Assembly: GCA_016713825.1 (NCBI GenBank)
Contig: JADJOJ010000010.1
Location: 124,001-188,000, forward strand
Source of the DNA: Candidatus Leptofilum gracile
GTDB lineage: Bacteria > Chloroflexota > Anaerolineae > Promineifilales > Promineifilaceae
Reading direction: 5' to 3'
Length of the DNA stretch: 64,000 nt
The notes beneath the pieces were generated by a model, which was not told where the DNA came from, did no database searches, and was given only the letters and a program-made list of their open reading frames with translations. Below, in pieces: positions 9,101 to 17,200 of this stretch (within the stretch, counting starts at the first letter, position 1; each line of letters starts with the position of its first letter). A program made the position numbers and the translations under genes.

Positions 9101-9477
9101 CCAACGATGCTACCGACGCGATGCGGCTGTACTTTGATACCACGGGTAACCGGGGCGATCCGGATACGGCCGATCGCTTTTTCTTCGTGGTGCGCGACGG
9201 CACGGCGCAGGTGCAGGCTGGCATTGGCTCTAACAGCGATGGCAACGTGTGGGACACCAACTACACTAGCAGCAACTGGACGGCCGAAATTGGCGCACAG
9301 CCAGGCCAATGGGTTGTGGAAATGCAGATTGCTTCGGCTGAAATGGCCGCGCTGGCCAATCCGTTTGGCATGATGATGCAGGTGCTGTACACCGGCGACC
9401 TCGCCGTCTGGCCGGAAGGGGGTGGTTCCAACAGCCCCTCTACCTGGCAATTTGTGGATAATGTGAGCTGCCCGTAA
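6196..9477 (+). CDS. Membrane Ser/Thr protein kinase with FHA, Ig-like, TSP3-like and CBM9-like domains
   Basis: A 1093-residue receptor-like kinase. Residues 12-285 are a Hanks-type kinase with Lys43, HRD at 139-141 and DFG at 169-171. About 310-398 is an FHA domain (LGRQADNEIVL, GVSRHHSRL, NGTFLN) for phosphothreonine binding. About 440-655 are two beta-sandwich NEW3/CARDB-like modules, and a membrane helix lies near 664-690. Outside follow Asp-rich thrombospondin-3-like calcium repeats (735-825, repeated DSDGDG), a Thr/Pro linker (826-913), and a C-terminal CBM9-like beta domain. It sits 8 nt after ltaE. It probably senses carbohydrate or wall material; the ligand is unknown. It lies in the cell membrane with the kinase inside. 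Confidence 0.92.
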   Translation: MSNTLIGHTINGRYRLESLLGDGGMGTVYRAYDVNLDRQVALKLMHAHFARQEEFRARLIQEARTAAQLDHPSVVQIYDFGDSPEGLFIAMEFVNGGSLRDHLRRLQRMRKFLPLTQSLQIGAQIAEALDYAYRRGIVHRDIKPGNIMLKRLNRPDEPDEQPFRALLTDFGLVKLQEGSQLTQSGTTLGTPTYMSPEQCKGEKLDGRADLYALGVVLYELFTNRLPFEFKTLSDAIAVHSRSEMPTPAREIRSDIPAIIDTILVRSLAKNPDDRYADGAEMADALRSAMIALEGAPTQIMLREEMNILERVNEPPPGHELVINTPGHPPSTVPLTQAVITLGRQADNEIVLPADGVSRHHSRLQATALGWELVDLGGINGTFLNERRLRADDPTPVAPGSRMRIGPYELTLQGPEIAIFEQEAPTYQQERPSLGSTTPQMTPTQIATADPLGLFLPSDQITVDPGQQVQFKVEVVNRSPVDDRVSLRVQGLPGNWATPPGEFRNLPAGETIQLTITIRPPKHRSTPTGRQRFRIELVSQQHPNIKVATTASLMIGTFVAFEASLEPNQLRLPGSVTVSVHNTGNAPGDFSVVARARQEGLRFRGERGRIRLQPGQVANVELAIEADRASWLGSGELYPFEVAVASAAGGRQTMTGEAQAGSSIPPWLMYAFILIVTFACAIGFLVLVFGENGFFNRTGGTATVAFDVAGTETAVAANNFQTVTAIAATAAIEGDADGDGLSNAQETNILQTDPNNPDSDGDGLSDGVEVLELGTNPNSADSDSDLIPDGEEVNVYGTNPLLADSDGDGINDVVEISQGTDPVATPIVTETPSATVTPGTPTATATASNTPPPSTTPTFTPTPTVTNTPPPSSTPTHTATATQSPTPTQSPTVTNTPTITPTPTNTPLPNPQLSCIGTPPVINGTFNPAEWPNSPLIQFSPPDSSGDLVQVYFVRDATNLYLAFLINDPTNDATDAMRLYFDTTGNRGDPDTADRFFFVVRDGTAQVQAGIGSNSDGNVWDTNYTSSNWTAEIGAQPGQWVVEMQIASAEMAALANPFGMMMQVLYTGDLAVWPEGGGSNSPSTWQFVDNVSCP
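8680..8930 (+). repeat. Low-complexity Thr/Pro-coding minisatellite
   Basis: Degenerate ACNCCNACN words encode the TPT linker of the kinase. The same composition recurs in the two kinases on the minus strand. It creates long spurious antisense reading frames. Confidence 0.7.
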
Positions 9478-9515
9478 GCGGTGTTTGGTAAGCGGTAAGC
9501 AGTAATCGGTATTCA

Positions 9516-9552
9516 GTGAGGTAGAGGGTTCACCTTTTACCTCACTTTTTTT
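9516..9552 (+). terminator. Hairpin terminator after the receptor-like kinase
   Basis: GTGAGGTA at 9516-9523 pairs with TACCTCAC at 9538-9545, followed by an eight-base T-rich run. It is preceded by a GGTAAGCGGTAAGCAGTAATCGG-type tandem arm that begins at the stop codon. Confidence 0.7.
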
Positions 9553-9595
9553 CGGGTGAAGGGCCTGCGGTTTGTCTGGGCTCTTTTTACCCGTC

Positions 9596-9624
9596 ATTCC
9601 CGCGAAAGCGGGAATCGGTTTTTT
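9596..9624 (+). terminator. ATTCCCGC-GAAA-GCGGGAAT hairpin plus T run
   Basis: An 8-bp perfect stem (9596-9603/9608-9615) closes a GAAA tetraloop and is followed by CGGTTTTTT. This is the widely dispersed ATTCCC(N8)GGGAAT type of intergenic palindrome, and here it looks like a second terminator. Confidence 0.6.
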
Positions 9625-9654
9625 AATAATGATTTTCCAGAATTGGAGAGAGGT

Positions 9655-10239
9655 ATGCTTGATTTTACCCCTGTACGAAATAAAGAAATGAGCTATGCAG
9701 AATTGGTGGCCGATTTGACGGTGGCCGATCTACGTGATTTGACGAATGAGGTGATTGATTACCAGCTCAATTTGCTGGCAGAGTGCACCGATGCGGATGT
9801 GGTTTTTGTGCCAGTTGATCCCAAGGCAAACGATCCGTATGCAGCGGCAGCGGCGGACGCGGAGATTGCCTGGACGCTGGGGCATCTGATTGTGCACGTG
9901 ACGGCCTCCTCAGAGGAAAGCGCGGCGCTGGCGGCGGAGATGGCGCGAGGAGTGGTGCGCGACGGCCGTTCCCGCAGCGAAATCCCCTGGGAAACGATGA
10001 AAACCGTGGCGCAATGTCGCAATCGTTTGGAAGAAAGCCGCCGGATGCGCCTGGCCAGCCTGGAGATGTGGCCCGATGAACCGTACCTGGACAACAAGGT
10101 GACGCCGTGGGCGGCCATTGGCGAGATTGATGCATACGGCCGTTTCGTCCTCGGTTTGGCGCATGATCAAGACCATTTGGCCCAGATTGAAGATGTGATT
10201 ACTCAGGCGAAGGCGGCGCGGGGGGGCGTAGTTGGGTAA
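9655..10239 (+). CDS. DinB-like (DinB/YfiT superfamily) protein
   Basis: A 194-residue helical protein resembling the DinB four-helix metalloenzyme superfamily, whose members include thiol-dependent transferases and many of unknown function. Candidate metal-binding histidines are in WTLGHLIVHVT (about residue 72) and in GLAHDQDHLAQIEDV near the C-terminus, matching the family's spacing of one early and two late histidines. ATG at 9655 is preferred because GAGAGAGG lies just upstream; the open frame continues further 5' through a terminator. The stop codon is formed inside the GGGTAATTGG repeat. Substrate unknown. Confidence 0.72.
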   Translation: MLDFTPVRNKEMSYAELVADLTVADLRDLTNEVIDYQLNLLAECTDADVVFVPVDPKANDPYAAAAADAEIAWTLGHLIVHVTASSEESAALAAEMARGVVRDGRSRSEIPWETMKTVAQCRNRLEESRRMRLASLEMWPDEPYLDNKVTPWAAIGEIDAYGRFVLGLAHDQDHLAQIEDVITQAKAARGGVVG

Positions 10240-10273
10240 TTGGGTAATTGGTAATTGGGTAATTGAGTAATTT
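10232..10273 (+). repeat. GGGTAATTGG tandem repeat (family C)
   Basis: Four to five degenerate copies of GTAATTGG lie between the DinB-like gene and the HD gene. The first copy provides the DinB-like stop codon TAA. The same word recurs at 30492-30563 and 61950-61985. Confidence 0.8.
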
Positions 10274-10274
10274 G

Positions 10275-10907
10275 ATGAATGAGCGCTGGATAGATTTGGC
10301 CGTTAGCAGGTTGGGGATTGGGGAGCTTGCGGCTGAGGCGGTGTGGCGTGATTTGGTGGCGGCGTATGGGGCAGACGGCCGTTTCTACCACAATCTCAGC
10401 CACATCGAGCATGCCCTGAACGTGGCGGAGCAGCTGCGGGTGGTGGCGGTGGATTTTACGGCCGTTCAGCTCGCCCTCTGGTTTCATGATGTGGTGTACG
10501 ACCCGCGCCGCAGCGACAACGAGGCGCAGAGTGCGGCCTATGCCGAGCGGGTTTTACGGCCGTTGGGCGTCCCCGCCGCGCTGCTGGCCAAAGTTCGTTC
10601 GCTAATCCTGGCGACCAAATCCCATGAAGCACCTGACGATGACCCCGACGTGCGCGTGATGCTGGATGCCGATCTGGCAATTTTGAGCGCACCGCCAGAG
10701 CAGTACGACGCCTACGCTCAGGCGATTCGGCAGGAGTACAGCTTTGTGCCAGATGAGGCGTATCGTGTGGGGCGAACGGCCGTTTTGCAAACCTTCCTGG
10801 CGCGCTCACCGTTTTATTTTACGGAATGGATGCGGGAGAGAGGGGGAGATACGGCCGTTTATCAAAACCTTAGCCGCGAGATATTAGCCGGGGGATTTAT
10901 GGACTAA
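10275..10907 (+). CDS. HD-superfamily metal-dependent phosphohydrolase
   Basis: A 210-residue protein of the predicted HD phosphohydrolase group (COG4339-like). The HD signature is seen as YHNLSHIEHAL (first His pair), LALWFHDVVYDP (His-Asp) and a later MLDADLAIL Asp. ATG at 10275 is chosen over in-frame TTGs inside the upstream TAATTG repeat. It ends by a 4-nt convergent overlap with soxD. The family hydrolyses phosphate esters of nucleotides or related compounds; the substrate cannot be inferred. Confidence 0.82.
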   Translation: MNERWIDLAVSRLGIGELAAEAVWRDLVAAYGADGRFYHNLSHIEHALNVAEQLRVVAVDFTAVQLALWFHDVVYDPRRSDNEAQSAAYAERVLRPLGVPAALLAKVRSLILATKSHEAPDDDPDVRVMLDADLAILSAPPEQYDAYAQAIRQEYSFVPDEAYRVGRTAVLQTFLARSPFYFTEWMRERGGDTAVYQNLSREILAGGFMD

Positions 10908-11137
10908 ATAATTTGGTCTGTGCGAGTGTCGCGGGTGAGGGTGACCCAGCGGCGGCAGCCGTAGGTGTGGAACCACGCCTCGCGCTGCGGCCCTTCCGGG
11001 TTGTTGTGCATGAAGGCGCGATCGATGTCCCGCTCATCCGGGTCGGTGATCTGGTCTGGCACCGCCAGAATTTCGCCAAAGGCAAACTCTTCGATGGGGC
11101 GTGGCCCGCAGTGGGGGCAGGGAATTTGAATACTCAT
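10904..11137 (-). CDS. soxD: Sarcosine oxidase delta subunit
   Basis: Small zinc-binding subunit of heterotetrameric sarcosine oxidase, which oxidatively demethylates N-methylglycine to glycine and passes the one-carbon unit to tetrahydrofolate. The 77 residues fit the family (about 85-100). It has PCPHCGPRPIEEFAFGE at the N-terminus, the central NNPEGP.REAWFHTYGCRRW and the terminal RDTRTDQ. Zinc ligands are probably the CPHC pair plus the later Cys and a His. GGAGAG precedes ATG 11137. Its partners soxA, soxG and soxB lie 6.7-10.5 kb upstream on the same strand, separated by two kinase genes, which is unusual. Confidence 0.88.
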   Translation of the reverse strand: MSIQIPCPHCGPRPIEEFAFGEILAVPDQITDPDERDIDRAFMHNNPEGPQREAWFHTYGCRRWVTLTRDTRTDQII

Positions 11138-11207
11138 GTTTTCTCTCCATCTGCATGTTGCGTTAATCTAACAACTTTGACGCAAAGTGGCAAAGGGTTA
11201 ATTGCCA

Positions 11208-11275
11208 ATGATGCGTGATGCGTGACTAAAGGCGCTTTACGCATCACGCATCACACATCACGCTTCACACCATCG
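11208..11275. repeat. GCGTGATGCGTGA tandem-inverted repeat (family D)
   Basis: The left arm ATGATGCGTGATGCGTGA is followed by a right arm of TCACGCATCACGCATCACAC type, giving a long imperfect hairpin between the kinase stop (11283) and soxD. Family members recur at 36040, 38156 and 42815. Confidence 0.8.
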
Positions 11276-11282
11276 CCAAACC

Positions 11283-14255
11283 TTACGGCCGTTCCAAAAC
11301 CTGCCACACACGCACCAACCCATCGCCACCCACGCCCGCCACCATCAAGCCATCGGCCGACCAGGCGACGTTGAGGCTGCGCGGGTGCAGCGTGATGGGT
11401 GTGCCCACTTCTGAGCCGCTGCTGGGGTCGTAGAAACGGCCGTTTCCCCCCACCACCGCCGCCAACAGCGCATCATCTGGCGAGAAGGCGAGGCCGCGCA
11501 CTGCCACCTGCGTGTTCCAGCGCAGCGCCGGATCGTCATTGTCCCGCACCGGGAAGGACCAGAGCAAAATCTGGCCGCCGTTGTCCCCGGTGGCAAAGCG
11601 CAGGCTGTCGCTGCTCCAGGCGGCGGCGTTGACTGGCGTGTTGCCGTGCTCGCTCAGCGTCACCGATAGGCGCAGGTTGTCGGGCGGGCGCAGCTGCACC
11701 AGCCCGGTGTTGCCCGTGGCCACCATCTCTGCGCCGTTGGGCGAGCGGGCCACAAACAGCACCTGCCCCAGCGCGTTCACCGAAAAGGAGCGCACTTCAG
11801 CCCCGCTGGCTACGTCCCAAAGCTTCAGGGTGCTGTCGAAGCTGCTGCTGGCTACCACCGTGCCGTCGGGCGACCAGGTAACGGCCGTTACCGTGTTGCT
11901 ATGCCCGGCAAAACTTTGCACCAGGCGGCCCGAATCCGCCTGCCAGACCCGCACCAGCTCGTCTGTGGTGCCGTTGCTGGCGATGAGCGCCCCGTCGGGC
12001 GACCAGGCGACCAGCTTGACGCCCCCTTCGTGCCCGCCCAACACCCGCTCGATGCGCTGCTCCGCCACCGACCAGACCAAAATCGTGCCCTCGGTGGTGC
12101 CGACGGCCAGATGGCTGCTGTTTGGTGACCAACTCACCGAGGTCGCTTCTTGATATTGCGCGTACTGGTTGAGAACGGCCGTTTGCCCCCCATCTGCCGC
12201 GTCCCACAACCCCACCGTGCCATCCCGGCTGCCCTGGGTCAGCAGTTGGTTGCTGCCCGCCAGCCAGAAAAGCTGCGGTACGCTCGCCTGATTGCCAAAG
12301 GTTTGCAGCGGCTGCCGCTGGTTGATGTCGCAGATGCGAATCTGGCCATCTTCGCTGCCAGTGGCCAGCGTGCTGTCATCCAGCCAGACAATCGAAAGCG
12401 GGTCGCCGCCGCTGCAATTGACGCTTTGCAGCTGGCCGTTGGCCACCGTCTCCAGCCGCACCGTGCCGTCCACCCCCGCCGTGGCCAGACGGCTGCCATC
12501 GGGCGACCAGGCCAGGCCGTGTACCCCGTTCTGGCGGAAGGAGTTGCCCTCGTCGCCCGTGTCGTCTACGCTGCGGAACCAGATGGTGCTGCTGCCGCTG
12601 CCAGAGGCAAAGCGCGTGCCGTCGGGCGACCAGGCGATCTGGCTGATGGGGCCGCTGTGGTCGTTCCAACTGCTGCTGGTGGCGGCTTCGGCGATGGGCC
12701 AAAGGGCGATTTGCCCGTTGGCGCGGCCGATGAGCAGCTGCTCACTGTTGGGTCCCCAGGCGAGGGCGGTAGCGCTGCCTGCCAGCTGGTTCACCACGCT
12801 GCCGTCGCTGCTGTCCCAGATGAAAACGGTTTGGTTGGGGCCGCTGCCGGCAATGAAACGGCCGTCTGGCGACCAGGCCAGCGCCGCCACACTCCCGGCC
12901 ACGATGGTGTCTAGCGGGGCAAAATCGGGCAGCTGGTACAGGGTGAGTCCCGCGCTGGTGGCCGCTGCCAACCGCGACCCATCTGGGCTGACGGCGACGC
13001 TGTTGAGCGCCTCGCCGCTGGCGGCCAGCTGCATCGTCTCTGCCAGATTTTGGATATTGGCCAGGCTGATGGCGGCGGCGACGGGCGCGGGCGTGGCGGT
13101 GGCCGTGGGGGTAGACGTGGGCAGTTCGGGCAGTGGTTCGAGGGTGGGGCTGGGGGGAACGGCCGTATTCGTGGGCGCTGTGGTGGCTGTGGGGGGAACG
13201 GCCGTGGCCGTGGGCGTGCTGGTGTTTGCGGCAATGGCAACCAGTGGCACGGTGGCCGTGGGCAATGGCTCATCCCCCCCGCCGCGCAGCAGCAAAAAGG
13301 CGACGGCGGCTATGGCCAGCACGCCGCCCACCGCCAGCAGTGCCGGAAAACGGCGGCGTGGGGCAGCCGCTTCTTCCTCCGGTTCGGCGGGTAGAAAATT
13401 GGGCAGCGAGATGGGGGCCACCTCGCCTGGCTCCAGGCTGAGCGTCTCGACGCGCTCCAGGTCGGCCACCATCTCAGCGACGGTTTGGTAGCGCTGGTCT
13501 GGCTCTTTGTGCAGCGCCTTGCGGATGATGCTTTCGCAGCCCACGGGCAGCTCTGGTTTGATTTTCAGGATGGAGGGAGGCTGTTCCATCACGTGCTTCA
13601 GGGCCAGGGCAAGCGGGGTGTCGGCGTCGAACGGCCGTTGTCCCGTCAGCATTTGGAACAAAATAATGCCCAGCGAGTAGATGTCGGAACGGCCGTCAAT
13701 CGACTCTTTGCTGCTCACCTGCTCCGGGCTCATGTAGGCGGGTGTGCCCACAATGCCGCCCGCCGTCAGCGTCATCGTGCTCTCCGCCGACTTTACGATG
13801 CCAAAATCAGCAATGCGCGGCTTGCCGTACCGGTCGAACAAAATATTGTCTGGCTTCATGTCCCGGTGCACCATTTTTAGCCCGTGGGTCATGTCCAGCG
13901 CCGGGGCCAGCTGCCGCAGAATGTCGGTCGCTTCGTCCACCGTCAGCGGTCCCTGGTCCAGCTTTTTGGTCAGCGTGCCCCCTTCCATCAGCGGCATCAC
14001 CAAAAAGAGCGCCCCCTCATCTTCGCCAAAGTCGTAGATGGGCACAATGCCGGGATGGTCGATTTTGGCGACGGCGCGCGCTTCCCGCTCAAACCGCTGG
14101 CGGAACTTTTGGTCGTGCAGCAGGCGCTTGTCTAGCAGCTTCAGGGCCACGTCGCGGCGGAAGTTGGGGTCGTAGGCGTGGTAGACGCTGCCCATGCCCC
14201 CCTGGCCCAGCTTGCTTTTTATTTGGTACCGGCCGAATGTTTCTTCGTTGGTCAT
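11283..14255 (-). CDS. Ser/Thr protein kinase with transmembrane helix and C-terminal WD40 propeller(s)
   Basis: A 990-residue Hanks-type kinase: glycine loop GQGGMGSVY, Lys39, HRD at 130-132, DFG at 150-152 and an SPE activation segment. A basic stretch and a membrane helix (about 305-328, ALLAVGGVLAIAAVAFLLL) precede a Thr/Pro/Ala linker to about 395. The remainder consists of WD40 blades with repeated LAWSPDG phrases, probably two propellers outside the cell. It starts 9 nt after the stop of the paralogous kinase at 14265, so the two form an operon. It lies between soxB and soxD. A sensory or scaffold role is likely; the ligand is unknown. Confidence 0.93.
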   Translation of the reverse strand: MTNEETFGRYQIKSKLGQGGMGSVYHAYDPNFRRDVALKLLDKRLLHDQKFRQRFEREARAVAKIDHPGIVPIYDFGEDEGALFLVMPLMEGGTLTKKLDQGPLTVDEATDILRQLAPALDMTHGLKMVHRDMKPDNILFDRYGKPRIADFGIVKSAESTMTLTAGGIVGTPAYMSPEQVSSKESIDGRSDIYSLGIILFQMLTGQRPFDADTPLALALKHVMEQPPSILKIKPELPVGCESIIRKALHKEPDQRYQTVAEMVADLERVETLSLEPGEVAPISLPNFLPAEPEEEAAAPRRRFPALLAVGGVLAIAAVAFLLLRGGGDEPLPTATVPLVAIAANTSTPTATAVPPTATTAPTNTAVPPSPTLEPLPELPTSTPTATATPAPVAAAISLANIQNLAETMQLAASGEALNSVAVSPDGSRLAAATSAGLTLYQLPDFAPLDTIVAGSVAALAWSPDGRFIAGSGPNQTVFIWDSSDGSVVNQLAGSATALAWGPNSEQLLIGRANGQIALWPIAEAATSSSWNDHSGPISQIAWSPDGTRFASGSGSSTIWFRSVDDTGDEGNSFRQNGVHGLAWSPDGSRLATAGVDGTVRLETVANGQLQSVNCSGGDPLSIVWLDDSTLATGSEDGQIRICDINQRQPLQTFGNQASVPQLFWLAGSNQLLTQGSRDGTVGLWDAADGGQTAVLNQYAQYQEATSVSWSPNSSHLAVGTTEGTILVWSVAEQRIERVLGGHEGGVKLVAWSPDGALIASNGTTDELVRVWQADSGRLVQSFAGHSNTVTAVTWSPDGTVVASSSFDSTLKLWDVASGAEVRSFSVNALGQVLFVARSPNGAEMVATGNTGLVQLRPPDNLRLSVTLSEHGNTPVNAAAWSSDSLRFATGDNGGQILLWSFPVRDNDDPALRWNTQVAVRGLAFSPDDALLAAVVGGNGRFYDPSSGSEVGTPITLHPRSLNVAWSADGLMVAGVGGDGLVRVWQVLERP

Positions 14256-14264
14256 ATTTTTCGT

Positions 14265-17200
14265 TTATGGCGCGATCATTAAAATTTGTACCGATTGGCC
14301 GCCGCCCGCCACCACCGCCAGCCGCTGCCCATTGGGTGACAGAGCCAGGTAGCCATGCTGGCCTTCAAAGCTGCTGCGGCGGCCTTCCACGTAGCCGGTG
14401 GCAATTTCTGGCGGGATGGGATTGGTGGCTGGGGTGATACGGCCGTCTCCCGGCTGCCAAATTTGCAAATTCCCATTGTACCCCAGCGTGAGCAGCGTGA
14501 CGCCATCGGGCAAGAGGGCCATGCCCCACAGGCTGCGGCTGTCTACCCCGCTGATCAGATCGTTCAGGGAGCTGCTGGTGCGGTCGAACACGGTGGCGTT
14601 CCAAATTTGCACGTCGCCCCGGTCGCGGGCGGCGGAGTAGATGCGGGTGCCGTCTACCGTCCAGAAAAAGTCGGCCACGTCCAGCTGGCGGCCCACCAGC
14701 TGCAAAAAGCTTAGCGAACTGCCGTCCTGGGCGTCGTGGATTTCGATGCCGCCGCTGCCCGACCAGCCGCCTACGGCCAGATAGCTGTTGTCGGGCGAGA
14801 AGGCGACGCTGGAGACGCGGATCATCGGGTGGCTGCGCCGCCAAACGGAGCTGCGGCTGTCCAGATTCCAGATGCGCACGTGGCCCGCCTCGTCCCACTC
14901 GTCGCTGGTGACGGCGGCCAGCAGGTTGCCGCGCTCTGACCAGGCCAGCACGCGCACGGGCGCTTCTTCGGCCAGCGCGTACAGCTGCTGCCCGGTGGCG
15001 GCGTCCCAAATGCGGATCGTTTCATCGGCACCGGCTGTGGCTAAGGAACGGCCGTCTGGCGACCAAACCAGATCCGTTACGGGCTGGTAGGTGTTGCTGC
15101 TGCCCACGCGCGGTCCGCGGGTGATGTGCCCCACCAGCGCCTGTACCACCTGCCCGGTAGTGCCATCCCAAATGCGCACCACGTCGTCGCTGCCCAGCAC
15201 CGCCAGCTGCGTGTTGTCTGGCGACCAGGCGATGGTGCGAATTTCACCCGTGCTGCCGTAATTGCCCAGCAGCGCCACCTGCTGGCTGGCGCTCACGTCC
15301 CAGACCCGCACCAAATTATCGGAGCCGCCCAGGGTGAGCAGCTGGCTGTTGTTCATCCAGTTGATGGCGCTGGTTTGGAAATGGCCGGGCAGCTGCGCCT
15401 GTTCCGCGCCGGAGGCGACGTCCCACAGCCGCACCGCGGTGAGGTCGGTGGAGACGATGGCGCTGCCGTCGGGCGACCATTCGGCCAGCTCGATGGGCTC
15501 GTCGTGGCCGGAAAAAACCTGCGGCGTGGCCGGGCTGGTGATGTCCCACAGGCGCATCGTGCGGTCGTCGCTGAGGGAGAGCAGCCCGTTGGGATTGGCG
15601 GGCGACCAGCTGAGGCGGCTGATGGTGGACGTGTGGCCGCTGAGGGTGTAATCGGCGCTGCCTTCGGCGGTGCGCACTTCGATGTTGCTGCCCACGGCCA
15701 GGGCGAGGCGGCTGCTGTCTGGGAACCAGGTGATGGTGGTGACGTTGATGCGGCGGTCTAGATTGGTGCCGCTGGCCACGTCCCACCACATCGCCAGCGT
15801 GCCGAAGCTGCTGTGCAGGGCCAGCTTGCTGCCGTCGGGCGACCAGAGGACGCGGTTGACGTTGGTGGCCATGCCGCTAAAGGTGGCTTGCTCGGTGGCG
15901 GTCAGCGGTTCGGGGCTGATTTGCCAGAGGCGGCCAGTATCGTCGGTGCTGCCGGAGGCGAGCAGGCTGGGGTCGGTGGGCGACCAGGCGAGATCGGTGA
16001 TTTGCTCGCGGTGGCCTTCCAGCAGGGCGGGGGCGTCCCAACTGTCTGCCAACCAGAGGTAAATTTGTCCATTTTGCAGGCCAGCGGTGAGGAAACGGCC
16101 GTCTGCCGACCACAGCAACTTTCTCACCGGGCTGGCCGCTTCCAGCAGCGTTGTCAGGTTGGCGCTGTCCCGCTGCCACAGCGTGAGCCCGCCCGCGCTG
16201 GTGGCGATGGCTAGCCGGTTGCTGTCGGCGGCCCAGGCGGTGAGGCTGGTGGTGTCTGGCAGCAGCGGATTGGCGGGCAGCGGCTGCAAATCGGGCAGGC
16301 TGAACAAGTTTAGCCCGGTGCTGCCCGCGATGGCGGCAATCTGCCCATCGGGCGAGACGCTCAGGTCGGCCAGGGTGCCAGCGGTTTGCAGGGTAAGAAC
16401 GGCCGTTACCCGCTCCTGATTATCAAAGCCGAGGCTGGCCGGGGTGGGCGTGGGCGGGATGGGCGTGGGGGTGAATTCCGGCGTGTTTGTGGGCGTGGGC
16501 GTCGTGGTGGGCGTCAACGTCGGCGTCGGTGTGGGGGTGAAGGTGGGCGTGGCCGTGGGCGTAAACGTGGGCGTCGGCGTGGGGGTAAATGTTGGCGTGA
16601 AGGTGGGCGTGGGCGTGAAGGTGCTGGTGGGGGTGAGGATGCCAGCGGCAATCAGGGCGTCGGGGGCCGCTTCTGGGGCGATGACGCCCTGGTTGAGCGC
16701 CCACCAGCCACCACCGCCAAGCAGCAGGATGGCCAGCAGCAGTCCGCCCACCCACAGCCCCCAGCGGCGCTGGGTTTGGCGGCGCACGGTGGCCCGCACG
16801 GTGGAGAGGTCGGCGACGAGGGTAACGGCCGTTTGGTACCGTTCTTCCGGTTTTTTAGCCAGCGCCTTGCTGACGATGCTTTCGCAGTCGGGCGGTAAAT
16901 TTTTGTGATGGCGGCTCAGCTTGGGCACGGGGGCCATGATGTGCTGCATCATCACCTGGATGGGCGTTTCGGCTTCGTAGGGGCGGCTGCCGGTGAGCAT
17001 TTCATACAGCACCACCCCGAGGGAGTAGATGTCGGAACGGCCGTCTACGTCGGCTGTGCCCTGGGCTTGCTCCGGGCTGATGTAGTGGGGCGTGCCGATC
17101 GCTTCTTCGCCCGTGAGGGTGGCGTGGCTTTCCCCCATCTTGGCAATGCCAAAATCAGAGAGGAAGGGACGGCCGTATTGGTCAAACAAAATGTTGTCTG

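Noticed and set aside
8503..9597. Long antisense open frame opposite the receptor-like kinase
   Set aside because: It is low-complexity Arg/Gly-rich and arises from the Thr/Pro linker and GC-rich codon bias on the other strand.
9596..9615. Neisserial dRS3-type phage integration site
   Set aside because: The palindrome form ATTCCC(N8)GGGAAT matches, but with a GAAA loop and T run it is better read as a terminator; no phage gene is near.
10263..10274. TTG start for the HD-domain gene inside the TAATTG repeat
   Set aside because: The codons are repeat-derived; ATG 10275 is the first non-repeat start.
12150..13491. Long plus-strand frames opposite the WD40 kinases
   Set aside because: They mirror WD40 and linker coding sequence, have no ribosome site and no recognisable domain.
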